Origin: Rhodoluna sp. KAS3
Lineage (GTDB): Bacteria; Actinomycetota; Actinomycetes; Actinomycetales; Microbacteriaceae
Direction of reading: 5' to 3'
DNA: 64,000 nt
Assembly (NCBI RefSeq): GCF_026000575.1
Contig: NZ_AP026910.1
Coordinates: 930,001-994,000, forward strand
Shown here: positions 34,093 to 42,633 of the stretch, piece by piece
Position numbering within the stretch: the first letter of the stretch is position 1
Layout of the letters: each line of letters starts with the position of its first letter
Program-made: the position numbers and the translations under genes
Notes under the pieces: model-generated
Databases searched by the model: none
What the model saw: only the letters and a program-made list of their open reading frames with translations
What the model was told of the DNA's origin: nothing

Positions 34093-34494
34093 ATGAGCTC
34101 TCAAACTGACCTTTTGAACGAACGTTATGGCCGCAAACCGGTCAACGCGTCAAAATCGCGGGCCCGGATAATTATTGCGGCGGCCTCGTTACTCACACTT
34201 TTTCTGGGTTGGGCCATCTGGGTCAGCATCGACACCGCCAACCAAATCAAGCACCAGGACCAGGCCTTCGAGATCATCGACGCAACCCAGGCCTCCGTCA
34301 CTTTTGAAATAACCAGACCAAATGGCAATGCCGTCGTTTGTGCTGTACAGGTTCTGAACCAGTCCTACGCGGTAGTCGGATACAAGGAAGTTGTAATTCC
34401 CGCCTCCGACCAGAAAATTGTGGCTACCGAGACCAAACTAAACACCACCGAAAAAGGCGTCACCGGCTTAGTCGATAAATGCTGGTTCCAATAA
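34093..34494 (+). CDS. DUF4307-family membrane protein
   Basis: The 133-residue protein has a charged N-terminus (LLNERYGRK), one membrane helix (about residues 28-48), and an external beta-rich domain ending LVDKCWFQ. It contains one Cys in VCAVQVLNQSYAVVGYKEV. This is the DUF4307 layout, an actinobacterial family of unknown function commonly next to greA. ATG 34093 is chosen; GTG 34090 is adjacent. It is 12 bases before greA, so they are co-transcribed. Confidence 0.78.
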   Translation: MSSQTDLLNERYGRKPVNASKSRARIIIAAASLLTLFLGWAIWVSIDTANQIKHQDQAFEIIDATQASVTFEITRPNGNAVVCAVQVLNQSYAVVGYKEVVIPASDQKIVATETKLNTTEKGVTGLVDKCWFQ

Positions 34495-34506
34495 ACTAGA
34501 AAAACT

Positions 34507-34995
34507 ATGTCTGAAACCCACGAACCAACCTGGCTAACCCAGGCTGCCTATGACCGACTCGCCGCTGAGCTTGAATACCTTCTCACCGTCGCACGTCAGG
34601 ACATCGCCAAAAAGATTCAAGAGGCCCGCGAAGAAGGCGACTTGAAAGAGAACGGCGGTTACCACGCAGCCAAGGAGGAGCAGGGCAAAATCGAAGCCCG
34701 CGCGGCACGCCTTGAAAACATTCTGGCCAACGCCGTTGTTGGCGAAGCACGTGAGTCTCACGGCGTCGTTGAACAGGGCACCGTGGTTCGTCTGACGATG
34801 AACGGCAGCGAGCTAGAGTTTTTGCTCGGCAGCGCTGAAATCGCCGAGGGCACCGACATCGATGTTTACAGCCCAGACAGCCCAATTGGAACAGCAATTA
34901 TGGGAGCCAAAGTCGGCGAGACCGTGAGCTTTTTTGCCCCAAACGGCAAGGAGCGCACCATTGAGATTCTAGAAGTAAAAAACTTCGAGGGCTAA
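34507..34995 (+). CDS. greA: Transcription elongation factor GreA
   Basis: GreA stimulates transcript cleavage in backtracked RNA polymerase. The 162-residue protein has the N-terminal coiled coil with the acidic tip segment AREEGDLKENGGYHAAKEEQGK and the C-terminal FKBP-like domain (GTVVRLTMNG, IMGAKVGETVSFFAPNG). It ends at a strong terminator. The length is standard for the family. Confidence 0.94.
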   Translation: MSETHEPTWLTQAAYDRLAAELEYLLTVARQDIAKKIQEAREEGDLKENGGYHAAKEEQGKIEARAARLENILANAVVGEARESHGVVEQGTVVRLTMNGSELEFLLGSAEIAEGTDIDVYSPDSPIGTAIMGAKVGETVSFFAPNGKERTIEILEVKNFEG

Positions 34996-35007
34996 AGCCA
35001 AAAAAAG

Positions 35008-35040
35008 AAAAATCCCGGCCTATACAGACCGGGATTTTTT
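35008..35040. terminator. Bidirectional terminator between greA and ilvA
   Basis: AAAAATCCCGG (35008-35018) and CCGGGATTTTT (35029-35039) form an 11-bp stem with a ten-base loop, with a T-run on one side and an A-run on the other. It ends one to two bases before the ilvA stop. Confidence 0.88.
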
Positions 35041-35041
35041 G

Positions 35042-36286
35042 CTAATCAGCTTCGATGCGCGCCTTTAGGCCGGCAGCCTGCAGAGCCTTCAAGACCCGCT
35101 GGCGGTGTTCGTGGCCAGTTGTTTCAACGCTCATACGAAGCTCAACTTCGCTGATCTCAAGACCCTTACCGTGCCTAGTGTGCAGCACTTCAACCACGTT
35201 TCCGTGCGCGGCTGCAATTGCCTCGGCAGTTTTTACCAACTGACCTGGGCGATCCGGAAGCATGACCGAAATTGTCGTGTATCGCTCCGAGGCAGCGAGA
35301 CCGTGCCCAATTACCTTTTGCATTAGGAGTGGGTCGATGTTGCCGCCCGAAAGTACTGCCACGGTCTTACCCTTTGGCTTGAATGCGCCAGACATCAGCG
35401 CAGCTACTGCAACAGCACCGGCAGGCTCAACCACCTGCTTTGAACGTTCCATCAAAACCACAATCGCCTTGGCAATTTCATCATCACTTACCGTGACCAC
35501 TTTGTCTACGTGCTGCTTGATTAGCTCAAATGGAATGCGTCCTGGCTTACCAACAGCAATTCCATCAGCAATGGTTCGACTAATCGTGATTTCGGTCAGC
35601 TCGCCCGACTTTAGCGAAGGCACGTACGGTGCAGCGTGTTCTGACTGAACACCGATGACTTTGATCTTTCGGCCTGACTCGGCCGCAGTAAGTTTGGCTG
35701 CCACAGCAAGGCCAGCTGCAAGGCCACCTCCACCGATAGCAACCACGATGTTCTCTACATCTGGAACCTGCTCCATGATTTCAAGACCAACGGTTCCCTG
35801 ACCCATAACCACATCGATGTGGTCATAAGGCGGAATAAAGATTGCCCCCTGCTTGGCTGCATACTCTTGCGCAGCCTTGAGGGTCTCGTTGAAAACCGCG
35901 CCGGTCAGTACAACCTCGGCGCCGTAGTTTTCAGTTGCCTGGAGTTTTGGCAGTGATGCACCAATTGGCATAAAGATGGTTGCCTTGATACCCAACTTTT
36001 TTGCGGCCAAAGCCACACCCTGTGCGTGGTTACCCGCGCTGGCTGCCACTACGCCAAGTTTGCGTTCATCCGCGGTCAATTTGGTCATGCGGTTGTAGGC
36101 ACCGCGAATCTTGTAGGCACCAGTGCGCTGAAGGTTCTCGGCCTTCAAATAGACCTCTTGGCCGGTTAGGTCAGTCAAGTAGTTTGAGTGCAGAACCGGG
36201 GTCACAATGGCAACCTGAGACACAATCTCGCGAGCAGCTTCAAACTCATCGAGAGTTGGCGCAACTACTGGACTGGTCTTTGGCAT
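35042..36286 (-). CDS. ilvA: Threonine ammonia-lyase with C-terminal ACT domain
   Basis: It deaminates threonine to 2-oxobutanoate for isoleucine synthesis. The PLP lysine is about residue 59 (LQRTGAYKIRGAYNRM), the phosphate loop is AIGGGGLAAGLAVAAK, and a single ACT domain (ISVMLPDRPGQLVKTAEAI onward) occupies the last 80 residues. At 414 residues it is the shorter one-ACT form, between catabolic TdcB and two-ACT biosynthetic IlvA. GAGG precedes the ATG. Confidence 0.9.
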   Translation of the reverse strand: MPKTSPVVAPTLDEFEAAREIVSQVAIVTPVLHSNYLTDLTGQEVYLKAENLQRTGAYKIRGAYNRMTKLTADERKLGVVAASAGNHAQGVALAAKKLGIKATIFMPIGASLPKLQATENYGAEVVLTGAVFNETLKAAQEYAAKQGAIFIPPYDHIDVVMGQGTVGLEIMEQVPDVENIVVAIGGGGLAAGLAVAAKLTAAESGRKIKVIGVQSEHAAPYVPSLKSGELTEITISRTIADGIAVGKPGRIPFELIKQHVDKVVTVSDDEIAKAIVVLMERSKQVVEPAGAVAVAALMSGAFKPKGKTVAVLSGGNIDPLLMQKVIGHGLAASERYTTISVMLPDRPGQLVKTAEAIAAAHGNVVEVLHTRHGKGLEISEVELRMSVETTGHEHRQRVLKALQAAGLKARIEAD

Positions 36287-36340
36287 GGGGTTACCTCACT
36301 AGATTCAATGCTTCTAGCAGTCTAGTTTGATTGTTGGTTT

Positions 36341-37234
36341 TTAGAACTTAGTGCCAATTTCACGAAGGCGCGCGATTCGCTTAGGAATGGGTGGGTGGGT
36401 CGAGAACAAACGTTCAACCATGCCCGGCTTGACTGGGTCGTTTATGTACATGTGGGCCATCGATGAGCTGGCTCGGCGCATTGGTCGCCCATAGGTACCC
36501 AATTTCTCAAGCGCACTGGCTAGGCCTTCTGGGTAGCGAGTTGTGTGAGCGCCGGTGGCATCTGCCAAATACTCGCGCTGACGCGATACCGCGGCAGAAA
36601 CCAACGGGCCAATAAACCAAGCAATGATGCTTCCGATGATTCCGATCACGATCAGTGCCAAACCAAAGCCATTGTCGTTCGAATTGCGGTTATTTCCGTG
36701 GTTCGCGAAGAAAGCCATGCGTATAGCAAAGTCAGCCAACACTGCCACTGCGCTAACAAGGCCAAAGACGATCGTTGAAACCCGGATGTCGTAATTTTTA
36801 ACGTGCCCAAGCTCGTGTGCCATGACACCCTCGAGCTCCTTGTCATCCATGATTGCTAGCAAACCAGTGGTTGCGGCCACAACGGCATGTTTTGGGTCGC
36901 GACCAGTCGCAAAAGCGTTGGGGGCCTCATCGGGAATTACATAAACCTTCGGCATCGGCATGCCCTCGGTGATTGAAAGGTTTTCGACGATTCGCCAAAG
37001 CCTTGGGTTATCTGACTTTTCAATCGGTACCGCGCCACTCATGGCAATCGCAATCGAGCTGGCCATGTAGTACTGGAAAAGGGCGTAAACCGCGATAAAG
37101 CCGATGATCAGAAATGAGCTCGAGCCGTTTCCGCTGGCCAGACCCCACCAATATGCCAGCCCGCCGAGTAGCAAAACAAAGCCCGCAACGATGAAAACCG
37201 TGTTGCGTTTATTAGCCGCGATGGCTGAATACAT
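36341..37234 (-). CDS. htpX: Membrane zinc metalloprotease HtpX
   Basis: HtpX is an M48 peptidase for quality control of membrane proteins. The 297-residue protein has two N-terminal helices (residues 12-30 and 40-65), the zinc motif HELGH (140-144), further helices, and the third-ligand region SRQREYLADATGAHTTRYPEGL. The C-terminus includes LFSTHPPIPKRIARL. It is transcribed after lemA with a 48-base gap, the common LemA-HtpX pairing. Confidence 0.92.
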   Translation of the reverse strand: MYSAIAANKRNTVFIVAGFVLLLGGLAYWWGLASGNGSSSFLIIGFIAVYALFQYYMASSIAIAMSGAVPIEKSDNPRLWRIVENLSITEGMPMPKVYVIPDEAPNAFATGRDPKHAVVAATTGLLAIMDDKELEGVMAHELGHVKNYDIRVSTIVFGLVSAVAVLADFAIRMAFFANHGNNRNSNDNGFGLALIVIGIIGSIIAWFIGPLVSAAVSRQREYLADATGAHTTRYPEGLASALEKLGTYGRPMRRASSSMAHMYINDPVKPGMVERLFSTHPPIPKRIARLREIGTKF

Positions 37235-37282
37235 CTTGCCCCTGTGTGACTAGGTGGTGTGCTGGTGGATCGCTAAGCGAGC

Positions 37283-37852
37283 TTAGAACTTTACGGTTGG
37301 CGGCTCTTGAATTGCTGCAGCGTCAGCCACCTCAAAGAACGCGCGTTCCTTGAAGCCAAGGCTGCGCACAAAAAGAGTCTGCGGGAACTGCTTGATCTTG
37401 GTGTTTAGTTCACGAACGCCACCGTTGTAGAAGCGGCGTGCAGCCATTACCTTGTCTTCGGTGTCGGTTAGTTCTTGCTGAAGGCTCAAGAAGTTTTGGT
37501 TGGCCTGAAGCTGAGGGTATGCCTCAGCAACCGCAAACAAGCTCTTCATCGCGGCGTGGAAGCCGTCTTCGGCAACCGCTGCGGCAGCTGGGTCGGCCAT
37601 CACGGCCGGAGAAATTGTTTCGGCTCGCGCCTTGGTCACGTTCTCAAACACTTCACGTTCGTGAGTCGCGTAACCCTTGACGGTTTCGATGAGGTTTGGA
37701 ATCAAGTCGGCACGGCGCTTGAGCTGAACTGTGATGTCACTCCAGGCCTCATCAACACGAACGTTTAGCGTGACCAAGCCGTTGTATGTTGACCATAGAA
37801 AAATACCGATAACAGCAATAACTGCAATGATTACGATCCAAGTGAATTCCAT
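37283..37852 (-). CDS. lemA: LemA-family protein
   Basis: The 189-residue protein has an N-terminal membrane helix (residues 5-22), then the LemA helical bundle: STYNGLVTLNVRVDEAWSDI, QLKRRADLIPNLIETVKGYA, and the C-terminal FNGGVREL-like segment YNGGVRELNTKIKQFP. LemA proteins are often coupled to M48 peptidases, here HtpX downstream. The role is thought to be membrane-associated but is not defined. Confidence 0.9.
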   Translation of the reverse strand: MEFTWIVIIAVIAVIGIFLWSTYNGLVTLNVRVDEAWSDITVQLKRRADLIPNLIETVKGYATHEREVFENVTKARAETISPAVMADPAAAAVAEDGFHAAMKSLFAVAEAYPQLQANQNFLSLQQELTDTEDKVMAARRFYNGGVRELNTKIKQFPQTLFVRSLGFKERAFFEVADAAAIQEPPTVKF

Positions 37853-37938
37853 GTCTCAATCGTATGGGAATAAGATTTGTCTAGTGGGGCTTTACTTAGG
37901 TACTCTAGGTAAGTTCCCAGATATTAGGAGATGGCAAA

Positions 37939-38925
37939 ATGCCAGCAGTTACAGCGGACACACTCACACTTCCAAGACTCGAACCGGCAACCGGTCGAGC
38001 CAGAACCGTGAAATCAGTTACCCGAGGCCCGCAGGGCCACGAGGGCGAAGGTTTTCCTGTAACTCGCGCATTTGCAGGCGTGCCATACCAGGACCTAGAC
38101 CCGTTCATCCACATGGACCAGATGGGCGAGGTTGAATACGCGCCATACGAGCCACGCGGTACCGCATGGCACCCACATCGCGGTTTTGAAACCTTTACCT
38201 ACATGATTGACGGCACTTTTCAGCACCAAGACAGCCACGGAGGCGGCGGCATCATCGAAAACGGCGCCACGCAGTACATGACTGCCGGTGCTGGTGTTTT
38301 GCACATCGAAACCCCACCTGAGGCATTGGTTATGTCAGGCGGAATATTCCATGGCATTCAGCTGTGGATTAATTTGCCGGCCAGCAAAAAGATGATCAAT
38401 CCGGCCTACCAGGGCATTCAGGGTGGTGACGTCGAGTTGGTCTCTAGCCAAGATGGCGGTGCGCTAATCCGTGTTCTTGCTGGTCAAATTGGCCCATTCA
38501 CCGGTCCTGGTAAATCTCAAACACCGATGGCGATTGCGCACATTACCCTGGCACCCGGAGCTTCAGTATCAGTGCCTTGGAACCCTGAATTCAATGCCTT
38601 GGCCTACACCTTGGCGGGGCAAGGAACCGTTGGAGAAGACGGGCCGGGCACCAACTCAGCCCCGATCTCAACTGGCGCGCTTGCCGTGTTTGGCGAGGGA
38701 GACCGAGTGGTATTTACCGCGGCCGAGACTCAGGAGTCGCGACACAATGCCCTCGAGATATTCTTGATCGGCGGACAGCCAATTAGAGAACCGGTCGTGG
38801 CCTACGGCCCATTCGTAATGAATGACAAGGCCGGAGTCTTGAAGGCTATGGAAGACTACCAATACGGTCGTTTTGGGCAGATTCCTGACGACGCAATTCA
38901 GCCTTTTCACCACAGAGGACACTAA
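37939..38925 (+). CDS. Pirin-family bicupin protein (first of two)
   Basis: The 328-residue protein has two cupin domains. The N-terminal one carries the pirin metal-binding His/Glu pattern: WHPHRGFETFTYMIDGTFQH, then LHIETPPE in the place of the usual HSE. It ends GPFVMNDKAGVLKAMEDYQYGRFGQIP, the typical pirin C-terminus. Some pirins oxidise quercetin or act as redox-sensing cofactors; the role here is unknown. It is followed after four bases by a second pirin gene on the same strand. Confidence 0.88.
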   Translation: MPAVTADTLTLPRLEPATGRARTVKSVTRGPQGHEGEGFPVTRAFAGVPYQDLDPFIHMDQMGEVEYAPYEPRGTAWHPHRGFETFTYMIDGTFQHQDSHGGGGIIENGATQYMTAGAGVLHIETPPEALVMSGGIFHGIQLWINLPASKKMINPAYQGIQGGDVELVSSQDGGALIRVLAGQIGPFTGPGKSQTPMAIAHITLAPGASVSVPWNPEFNALAYTLAGQGTVGEDGPGTNSAPISTGALAVFGEGDRVVFTAAETQESRHNALEIFLIGGQPIREPVVAYGPFVMNDKAGVLKAMEDYQYGRFGQIPDDAIQPFHHRGH

Positions 38926-38929
38926 TTCG

Positions 38930-39814
38930 ATGATTTTGGAGCCACGCCTGGTGAAACTCACTACCCGAACAGGTATTGAGATTCGCCGGACGCTGCCCAA
39001 TGCACGAAAGCGGATGATTGGCGCATGGGCATTTGTGGACCACTTTGGCCCAACCCAGCAGACAGACGGCATGGTTGTTGCCGCTCACCCGCACACCGGA
39101 CTCCAAACCGCCACTTGGCTATTTGAAGGTCGCATCGAACATCGCGACAGCATTGGCACGATTCAGCACATCGAGCCTGGGCAACTGAACCTGATGACCG
39201 CTGGGCACGGAATTTCGCACAGCGAGCTCTCTGAAGCGGGTCCGCAATCGCTGCACGCCGTTCAATTGTGGATTGCCCTCCCGGATTCTGTTCGCGAAGT
39301 CAGCCCCGCATTCGAGCACATCAGCGAATTACCCGAGGTTGTTCTGGGCCAGTCGACCATCAAAGTTTTTGCTGGAGAATTGCTGGGCGTTACGGCACCG
39401 ACAAAGCTCTACAGCAAACTCGTTGGTGCAGAACTGAGGATTCCAGCCGAAACCTCGTTGACGTTACCGGTGAACTCATCTTTTGAACACGGAGTCATGC
39501 CGGTGCAGGGTGACGTAACCGTTAACAGCACCGTGGTAGCCCAAGAGCTAACCGAGTACCTATCCCCCGGCACTGAGCGGCTTGAAATAACTGCCGGCAA
39601 AGATGACGTGATTGCCGTTTTACTCGGCGGCGAACCATTTTCTGAGCCGATTGTAATGTGGTGGAACTTTATTGCACGAACTCACGACGAGATAGTTGAG
39701 CAGCGCGAGCAATGGAATGCTCGTGACTCAAGATTTGGCGAATTTCAAGACCGAATTGGTGGATGGATTCCCGCTCCGGACCTACCAAACGTGACCCTGA
39801 GATCACGCAACTAG
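38930..39814 (+). CDS. Pirin-family bicupin protein (second of two)
   Basis: The 294-residue product has the full pirin metal site: HPHTGLQTATWLFEGRIEHRD and GHGISHSELSE, with His residues and Glu. It also shows WAFVDHFGPTQQTDG and the C-terminal WWNFIARTHDEIVEQREQW. It is only distantly similar to the preceding pirin, so an old duplication or separate acquisition is likely. ATG 38930 begins four bases after the upstream stop. The next feature is a repeat and terminator. Confidence 0.88.
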   Translation: MILEPRLVKLTTRTGIEIRRTLPNARKRMIGAWAFVDHFGPTQQTDGMVVAAHPHTGLQTATWLFEGRIEHRDSIGTIQHIEPGQLNLMTAGHGISHSELSEAGPQSLHAVQLWIALPDSVREVSPAFEHISELPEVVLGQSTIKVFAGELLGVTAPTKLYSKLVGAELRIPAETSLTLPVNSSFEHGVMPVQGDVTVNSTVVAQELTEYLSPGTERLEITAGKDDVIAVLLGGEPFSEPIVMWWNFIARTHDEIVEQREQWNARDSRFGEFQDRIGGWIPAPDLPNVTLRSRN

Positions 39815-39816
39815 GG

Positions 39817-39878
39817 CTCTCCCCGCCCCAATAAATTTGGAGACCGACGGACTCTCACCCCGCCCCAATAAATTGGGG
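39817..39878 (+). repeat. Two-copy direct repeat with hairpin, 35-bp period
   Basis: CTCTCCCCGCCCCAATAAATT (39817-39837) recurs with one inserted A at 39852-39874. The second copy extends to the hairpin CCCCAA-TAAA-TTGGGG; the first makes a weaker version (CCAA/TTGG). They lie between the second pirin gene and a proper terminator. They have no T-run, so they may be decayed terminators. Confidence 0.6.
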
Positions 39879-39907
39879 CCCCGGTATGTTTCTCGCCCTA
39901 CACACCC

Positions 39908-39950
39908 AAAAAATAAACGACTTGTCGAGATGACAAGTCGTTTATTTTTA
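39908..39950. terminator. Bidirectional terminator between pirin and tRNA
   Basis: AAATAAACGACTTGTC (39911-39926) and GACAAGTCGTTTATTT (39932-39947) form a perfect 16-bp stem with a five-base loop. A- and T-runs lie on either side. It serves the plus-strand pirins and the minus-strand tRNA. Confidence 0.88.
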
Positions 39951-39951
39951 G

Positions 39952-40024
39952 TGCCCCTAGTGGGACTCGAACCCACACTGTGTCGATTTTAAGTCGACTG
40001 CCTCTGCCATTGGGCTATAGGGGC
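39952..40024 (-). tRNA. tRNA with UAA anticodon (assigned Leu), class I shape
   Basis: A complete 73-base cloverleaf. The acceptor stem is GCCCCTA/TAGGGGC with discriminator A, the D stem GCC/GGC, and the anticodon stem GTCGA/TCGAC with loop CTTAAAA (anticodon TAA). The variable loop is only five bases (ACAGT), and the T arm is GTGGG-TTCGAGT-CCCAC. UAA reads the leucine codon UUA, but bacterial tRNA-Leu normally has a long variable arm and about 85 bases. I have an uncertain memory of short UAA tRNAs in other actinobacteria. CCA is not encoded. Confidence 0.85.
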
Positions 40025-40030
40025 GGAAAA

Positions 40031-40060
40031 GAAAAGGGATGCCGGAGGGCATCCCTTTTC
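40031..40060 (-). terminator. Intrinsic terminator after ndh
   Basis: GAAAAGGGATGCC (40031-40043) pairs perfectly with GGCATCCCTTTTC (40048-40060) over a four-base loop. On the minus strand it follows the ndh stop and leads into CTTTTC just before the tRNA. Confidence 0.85.
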
Positions 40061-40071
40061 AACTTCAGAAC

Positions 40072-41418
40072 TTACTTCTTTGGTCGAGATGCAAAAGTCT
40101 CGAACGCTAAGCGCGGGTCCTTGGTAGCTGAGATCGCAACGATGTCGCGACGTAGCAAGAAGTTCCAGATCCAGCCAGAGAATACGCGAATCTTGCGCTC
40201 CCACATAGGCATTGCCAGACCGTGGTAACCACGGTGCATGAACCATGCGATTAGACCCTTGACAGCAAACTTCTTGTACTGGAACACACCAACACCGATA
40301 CCTAGGCCTGCAACTGCACCCTTGTTCTTGTGGAAGTACTCCTGGATGCCCTCGTTACGCAACGAAGCAACGATGTTCTTGGCAAGCAACTTGGCCTGGC
40401 GAACAGCGTGCTGAGCGTTTGGAACACAGAAGCCACCAACGCCGCCACCTGAAAGGTCTGGGACAGCTGAAACGTCACCCGCAGTCCAAGCGTCTGCGAT
40501 CACGTTCTCGCCATCGACAACCTGAAGGGTTGCCTTTGCGGTGATGCGGCCACGCTCGTCTAGCGGAAGGTCTGTGTTGCGAACAAATGGGTGCGCCATA
40601 ACACCAGCGGTCCAGACGATTACATCTGACTCGAAGCTTTCGCCGGTTGACAGCTCAATCTTGCCCTTTTCGGCTGACTGAAGCTGGGTGTTCAAGTGAA
40701 TCTTGGCACCGCGCTGGTCAAGGTTGGCAATAACCCACTGGCTGGTCTCTAGTGAAACCTCAGGCATGATGCGACCCATTGCCTCGATTAGGTGGAAGTG
40801 GGTGTCTTCAAAAGTGATGTTTGGGTAGTAGCGAAGCAAGTAGCTGACTAGCGAACGCATCTCAGCAAAAGTCTCGATACCGGCAAAACCGCCACCAACA
40901 ACCACGAAGGTCAAAAGACGGTCGCGAGCTGCACCTGCAGGCAGGTTGGCTGCCTTGTCTAGGTTGGTGATGATGCGGTTGCGAATCTCAACAGCTTCTT
41001 CGATGGTCTTCAGGCCGATTGCGTTGTCTGCAACACCCGGAATCGGGAAGGTTCGAGAAACGGCACCAGCGGTCACGACGATCTGGTCGTACTGCTGCTT
41101 ATAAGGCTTTAGACCTGCAACTTCGATGGTCGCAGTCTTCTTCTTGTGATCAACGTTGGTCACCTTACCGGCAACGATGTTGGTCTTGCGAAGGTGGCGA
41201 CGGTGTGAAGTCACAACGTGGCGCGCCTCGATTGAACCGGCCACAACCTCTGGAAGGAATGGCTGGTAAGTCAGGTATGGAAGTGGATCAACTAGGGTCA
41301 CTTCAGCTTCGTTCTTACCTAGAAGTTTTTCTAGTTTGAAAGCAGTGTAGAAACCGGCGTAGCCGCCACCGACGATAAGGATCTTTGGCGCAGTGGCGCC
41401 ACTCTTGTTTGCAGGCAT
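40072..41418 (-). CDS. ndh: Type II NADH dehydrogenase (NDH-2)
   Basis: This membrane-bound flavoenzyme passes electrons from NADH to quinone without pumping protons. The 448-residue protein has the FAD-binding ILIVGGGYAGFYTAFKLEKLL (residues 12-32), a central NADH-binding Rossmann (FVVVGGGFAGIETFAEMRS), and TAGDVSAVPDL for flavin contact. A C-terminal amphipathic region with W and R residues suits membrane attachment. It ends at a strong terminator before the tRNA gene. Confidence 0.92.
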   Translation of the reverse strand: MPANKSGATAPKILIVGGGYAGFYTAFKLEKLLGKNEAEVTLVDPLPYLTYQPFLPEVVAGSIEARHVVTSHRRHLRKTNIVAGKVTNVDHKKKTATIEVAGLKPYKQQYDQIVVTAGAVSRTFPIPGVADNAIGLKTIEEAVEIRNRIITNLDKAANLPAGAARDRLLTFVVVGGGFAGIETFAEMRSLVSYLLRYYPNITFEDTHFHLIEAMGRIMPEVSLETSQWVIANLDQRGAKIHLNTQLQSAEKGKIELSTGESFESDVIVWTAGVMAHPFVRNTDLPLDERGRITAKATLQVVDGENVIADAWTAGDVSAVPDLSGGGVGGFCVPNAQHAVRQAKLLAKNIVASLRNEGIQEYFHKNKGAVAGLGIGVGVFQYKKFAVKGLIAWFMHRGYHGLAMPMWERKIRVFSGWIWNFLLRRDIVAISATKDPRLAFETFASRPKK

Positions 41419-41445
41419 TGTTCTAATTTACTACCTTCCGGCTGC

Positions 41446-42633
41446 TTATTTGTTACGTCTAAGTCTGCGAGCCACAGAAATCACGGCAGCCGTAAAAATA
41501 AGACCGTAAATCAAGGTCGGAAGGACGTTCGAATAATCCTTGGGTGTGGCCGGAATGGTCTCTGAAACCTGTTCGCTGGGCACCGGTTCTGAGATGCCTC
41601 CATCGATGATTTCTGAATCAACATCGCGGTAGAGCTCGATCCACTCAGCCAGCGATCCGAGCGGGTTTTCAGACACGGGTTCGACGGTTGCCGTAAGCGC
41701 ACGAAGCGGATCGATAAGCCCATAACCGTACTTAGGTGAATAGCTTTCTTCGGTGACTTTCTTAGCTGTTTTGATCACACGATTTATGACATTTGCAGCA
41801 TCCAAATCGGGGTAATAAGACCTGACCAACGCGACCAAACCGCTCACGATAGGCGCTGCCCCGCTGGTGCCACTCCAGACCTTGTACTCTCCGTTCGGTC
41901 CCGCACCAACCAAATCGGTGGCCGGCGCGCTCACGCCAATAGTTAATCCATCTACAGATGCTTCTTCGCTGGCTTTTCCATTTCGATCAACGCCAGCAAC
42001 TGCCAGGACCCCCGGGATGGTGGCCGGGGCACTAGCAAACTCGGCCCCAGACGCGCGATTTCCGGCGGCAGCGACAACCACCACATCGTGCTCGAAGGCA
42101 TAGGTGAAGGCATCATCCCAAGACTCGGGCCAACCAGCGTTATTGCGAGAAAGCGACAAATTAATGACGTCAGCGCCGTGATCGACAGCCCACCGGATTC
42201 CTTCAGCCACTTGGTCGTCGGTACTCAAGCCCGCTACACCAAAGGCCATCGAAGCGCTCAAAAGATCAGCCTCGGGTGCGGTTCCCAGAACCCCATTGCC
42301 ACCGCCGTGCCCACGACCGGCAATCAGACTGGCCACCATAGTGCCATGAAAACTGCTGGCCCCAACTGGAATGCGGCCATTGAAAGACCCCAAGCCAGAT
42401 AGATCGGTACCGCCAACTAAGACGTTTTGAAGGTCAGGATGACTGCCGTCGACGCCGGTGTCAATGACGGCAACGGTGACTCCGGCGCCTTTGGTGAGGT
42501 TCCAAGCTTTTTGAAATGAGTAATCGGTGAGCCAATACTCACGATCACGAATGATGTCAGCTCGAGCGGGTTGCGAAACCAACAAAACACTGGCCGCAGC
42601 CAGCGTTATTGCTAGTAGCTTTCGCAGACGCAC
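41446..42633 (-). CDS. Secreted, membrane-anchored S8 subtilisin-like protease (mycosin-like)
   Basis: From GTG 42633 the product has a signal peptide (RLRKLLAITLAAASVLLVSQPARA). A subtilase domain follows with Asp58 (VAVIDTGVDG), His96 (SSFHGTMVASLIAG), oxyanion Asn192 (VVAAAGNRAS) and Ser257 (WSGTSGAAPIVSG). A Pro/Glu-rich linker and a C-terminal helix with RRLRRNK tail complete it, the layout of mycosins. GGAG lies nine bases before the GTG. It overlaps the DUF501 gene by 22 bases. No ESX genes are in the window, so its substrate is unknown. Confidence 0.87.
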   Translation of the reverse strand: MRLRKLLAITLAAASVLLVSQPARADIIRDREYWLTDYSFQKAWNLTKGAGVTVAVIDTGVDGSHPDLQNVLVGGTDLSGLGSFNGRIPVGASSFHGTMVASLIAGRGHGGGNGVLGTAPEADLLSASMAFGVAGLSTDDQVAEGIRWAVDHGADVINLSLSRNNAGWPESWDDAFTYAFEHDVVVVAAAGNRASGAEFASAPATIPGVLAVAGVDRNGKASEEASVDGLTIGVSAPATDLVGAGPNGEYKVWSGTSGAAPIVSGLVALVRSYYPDLDAANVINRVIKTAKKVTEESYSPKYGYGLIDPLRALTATVEPVSENPLGSLAEWIELYRDVDSEIIDGGISEPVPSEQVSETIPATPKDYSNVLPTLIYGLIFTAAVISVARRLRRNK

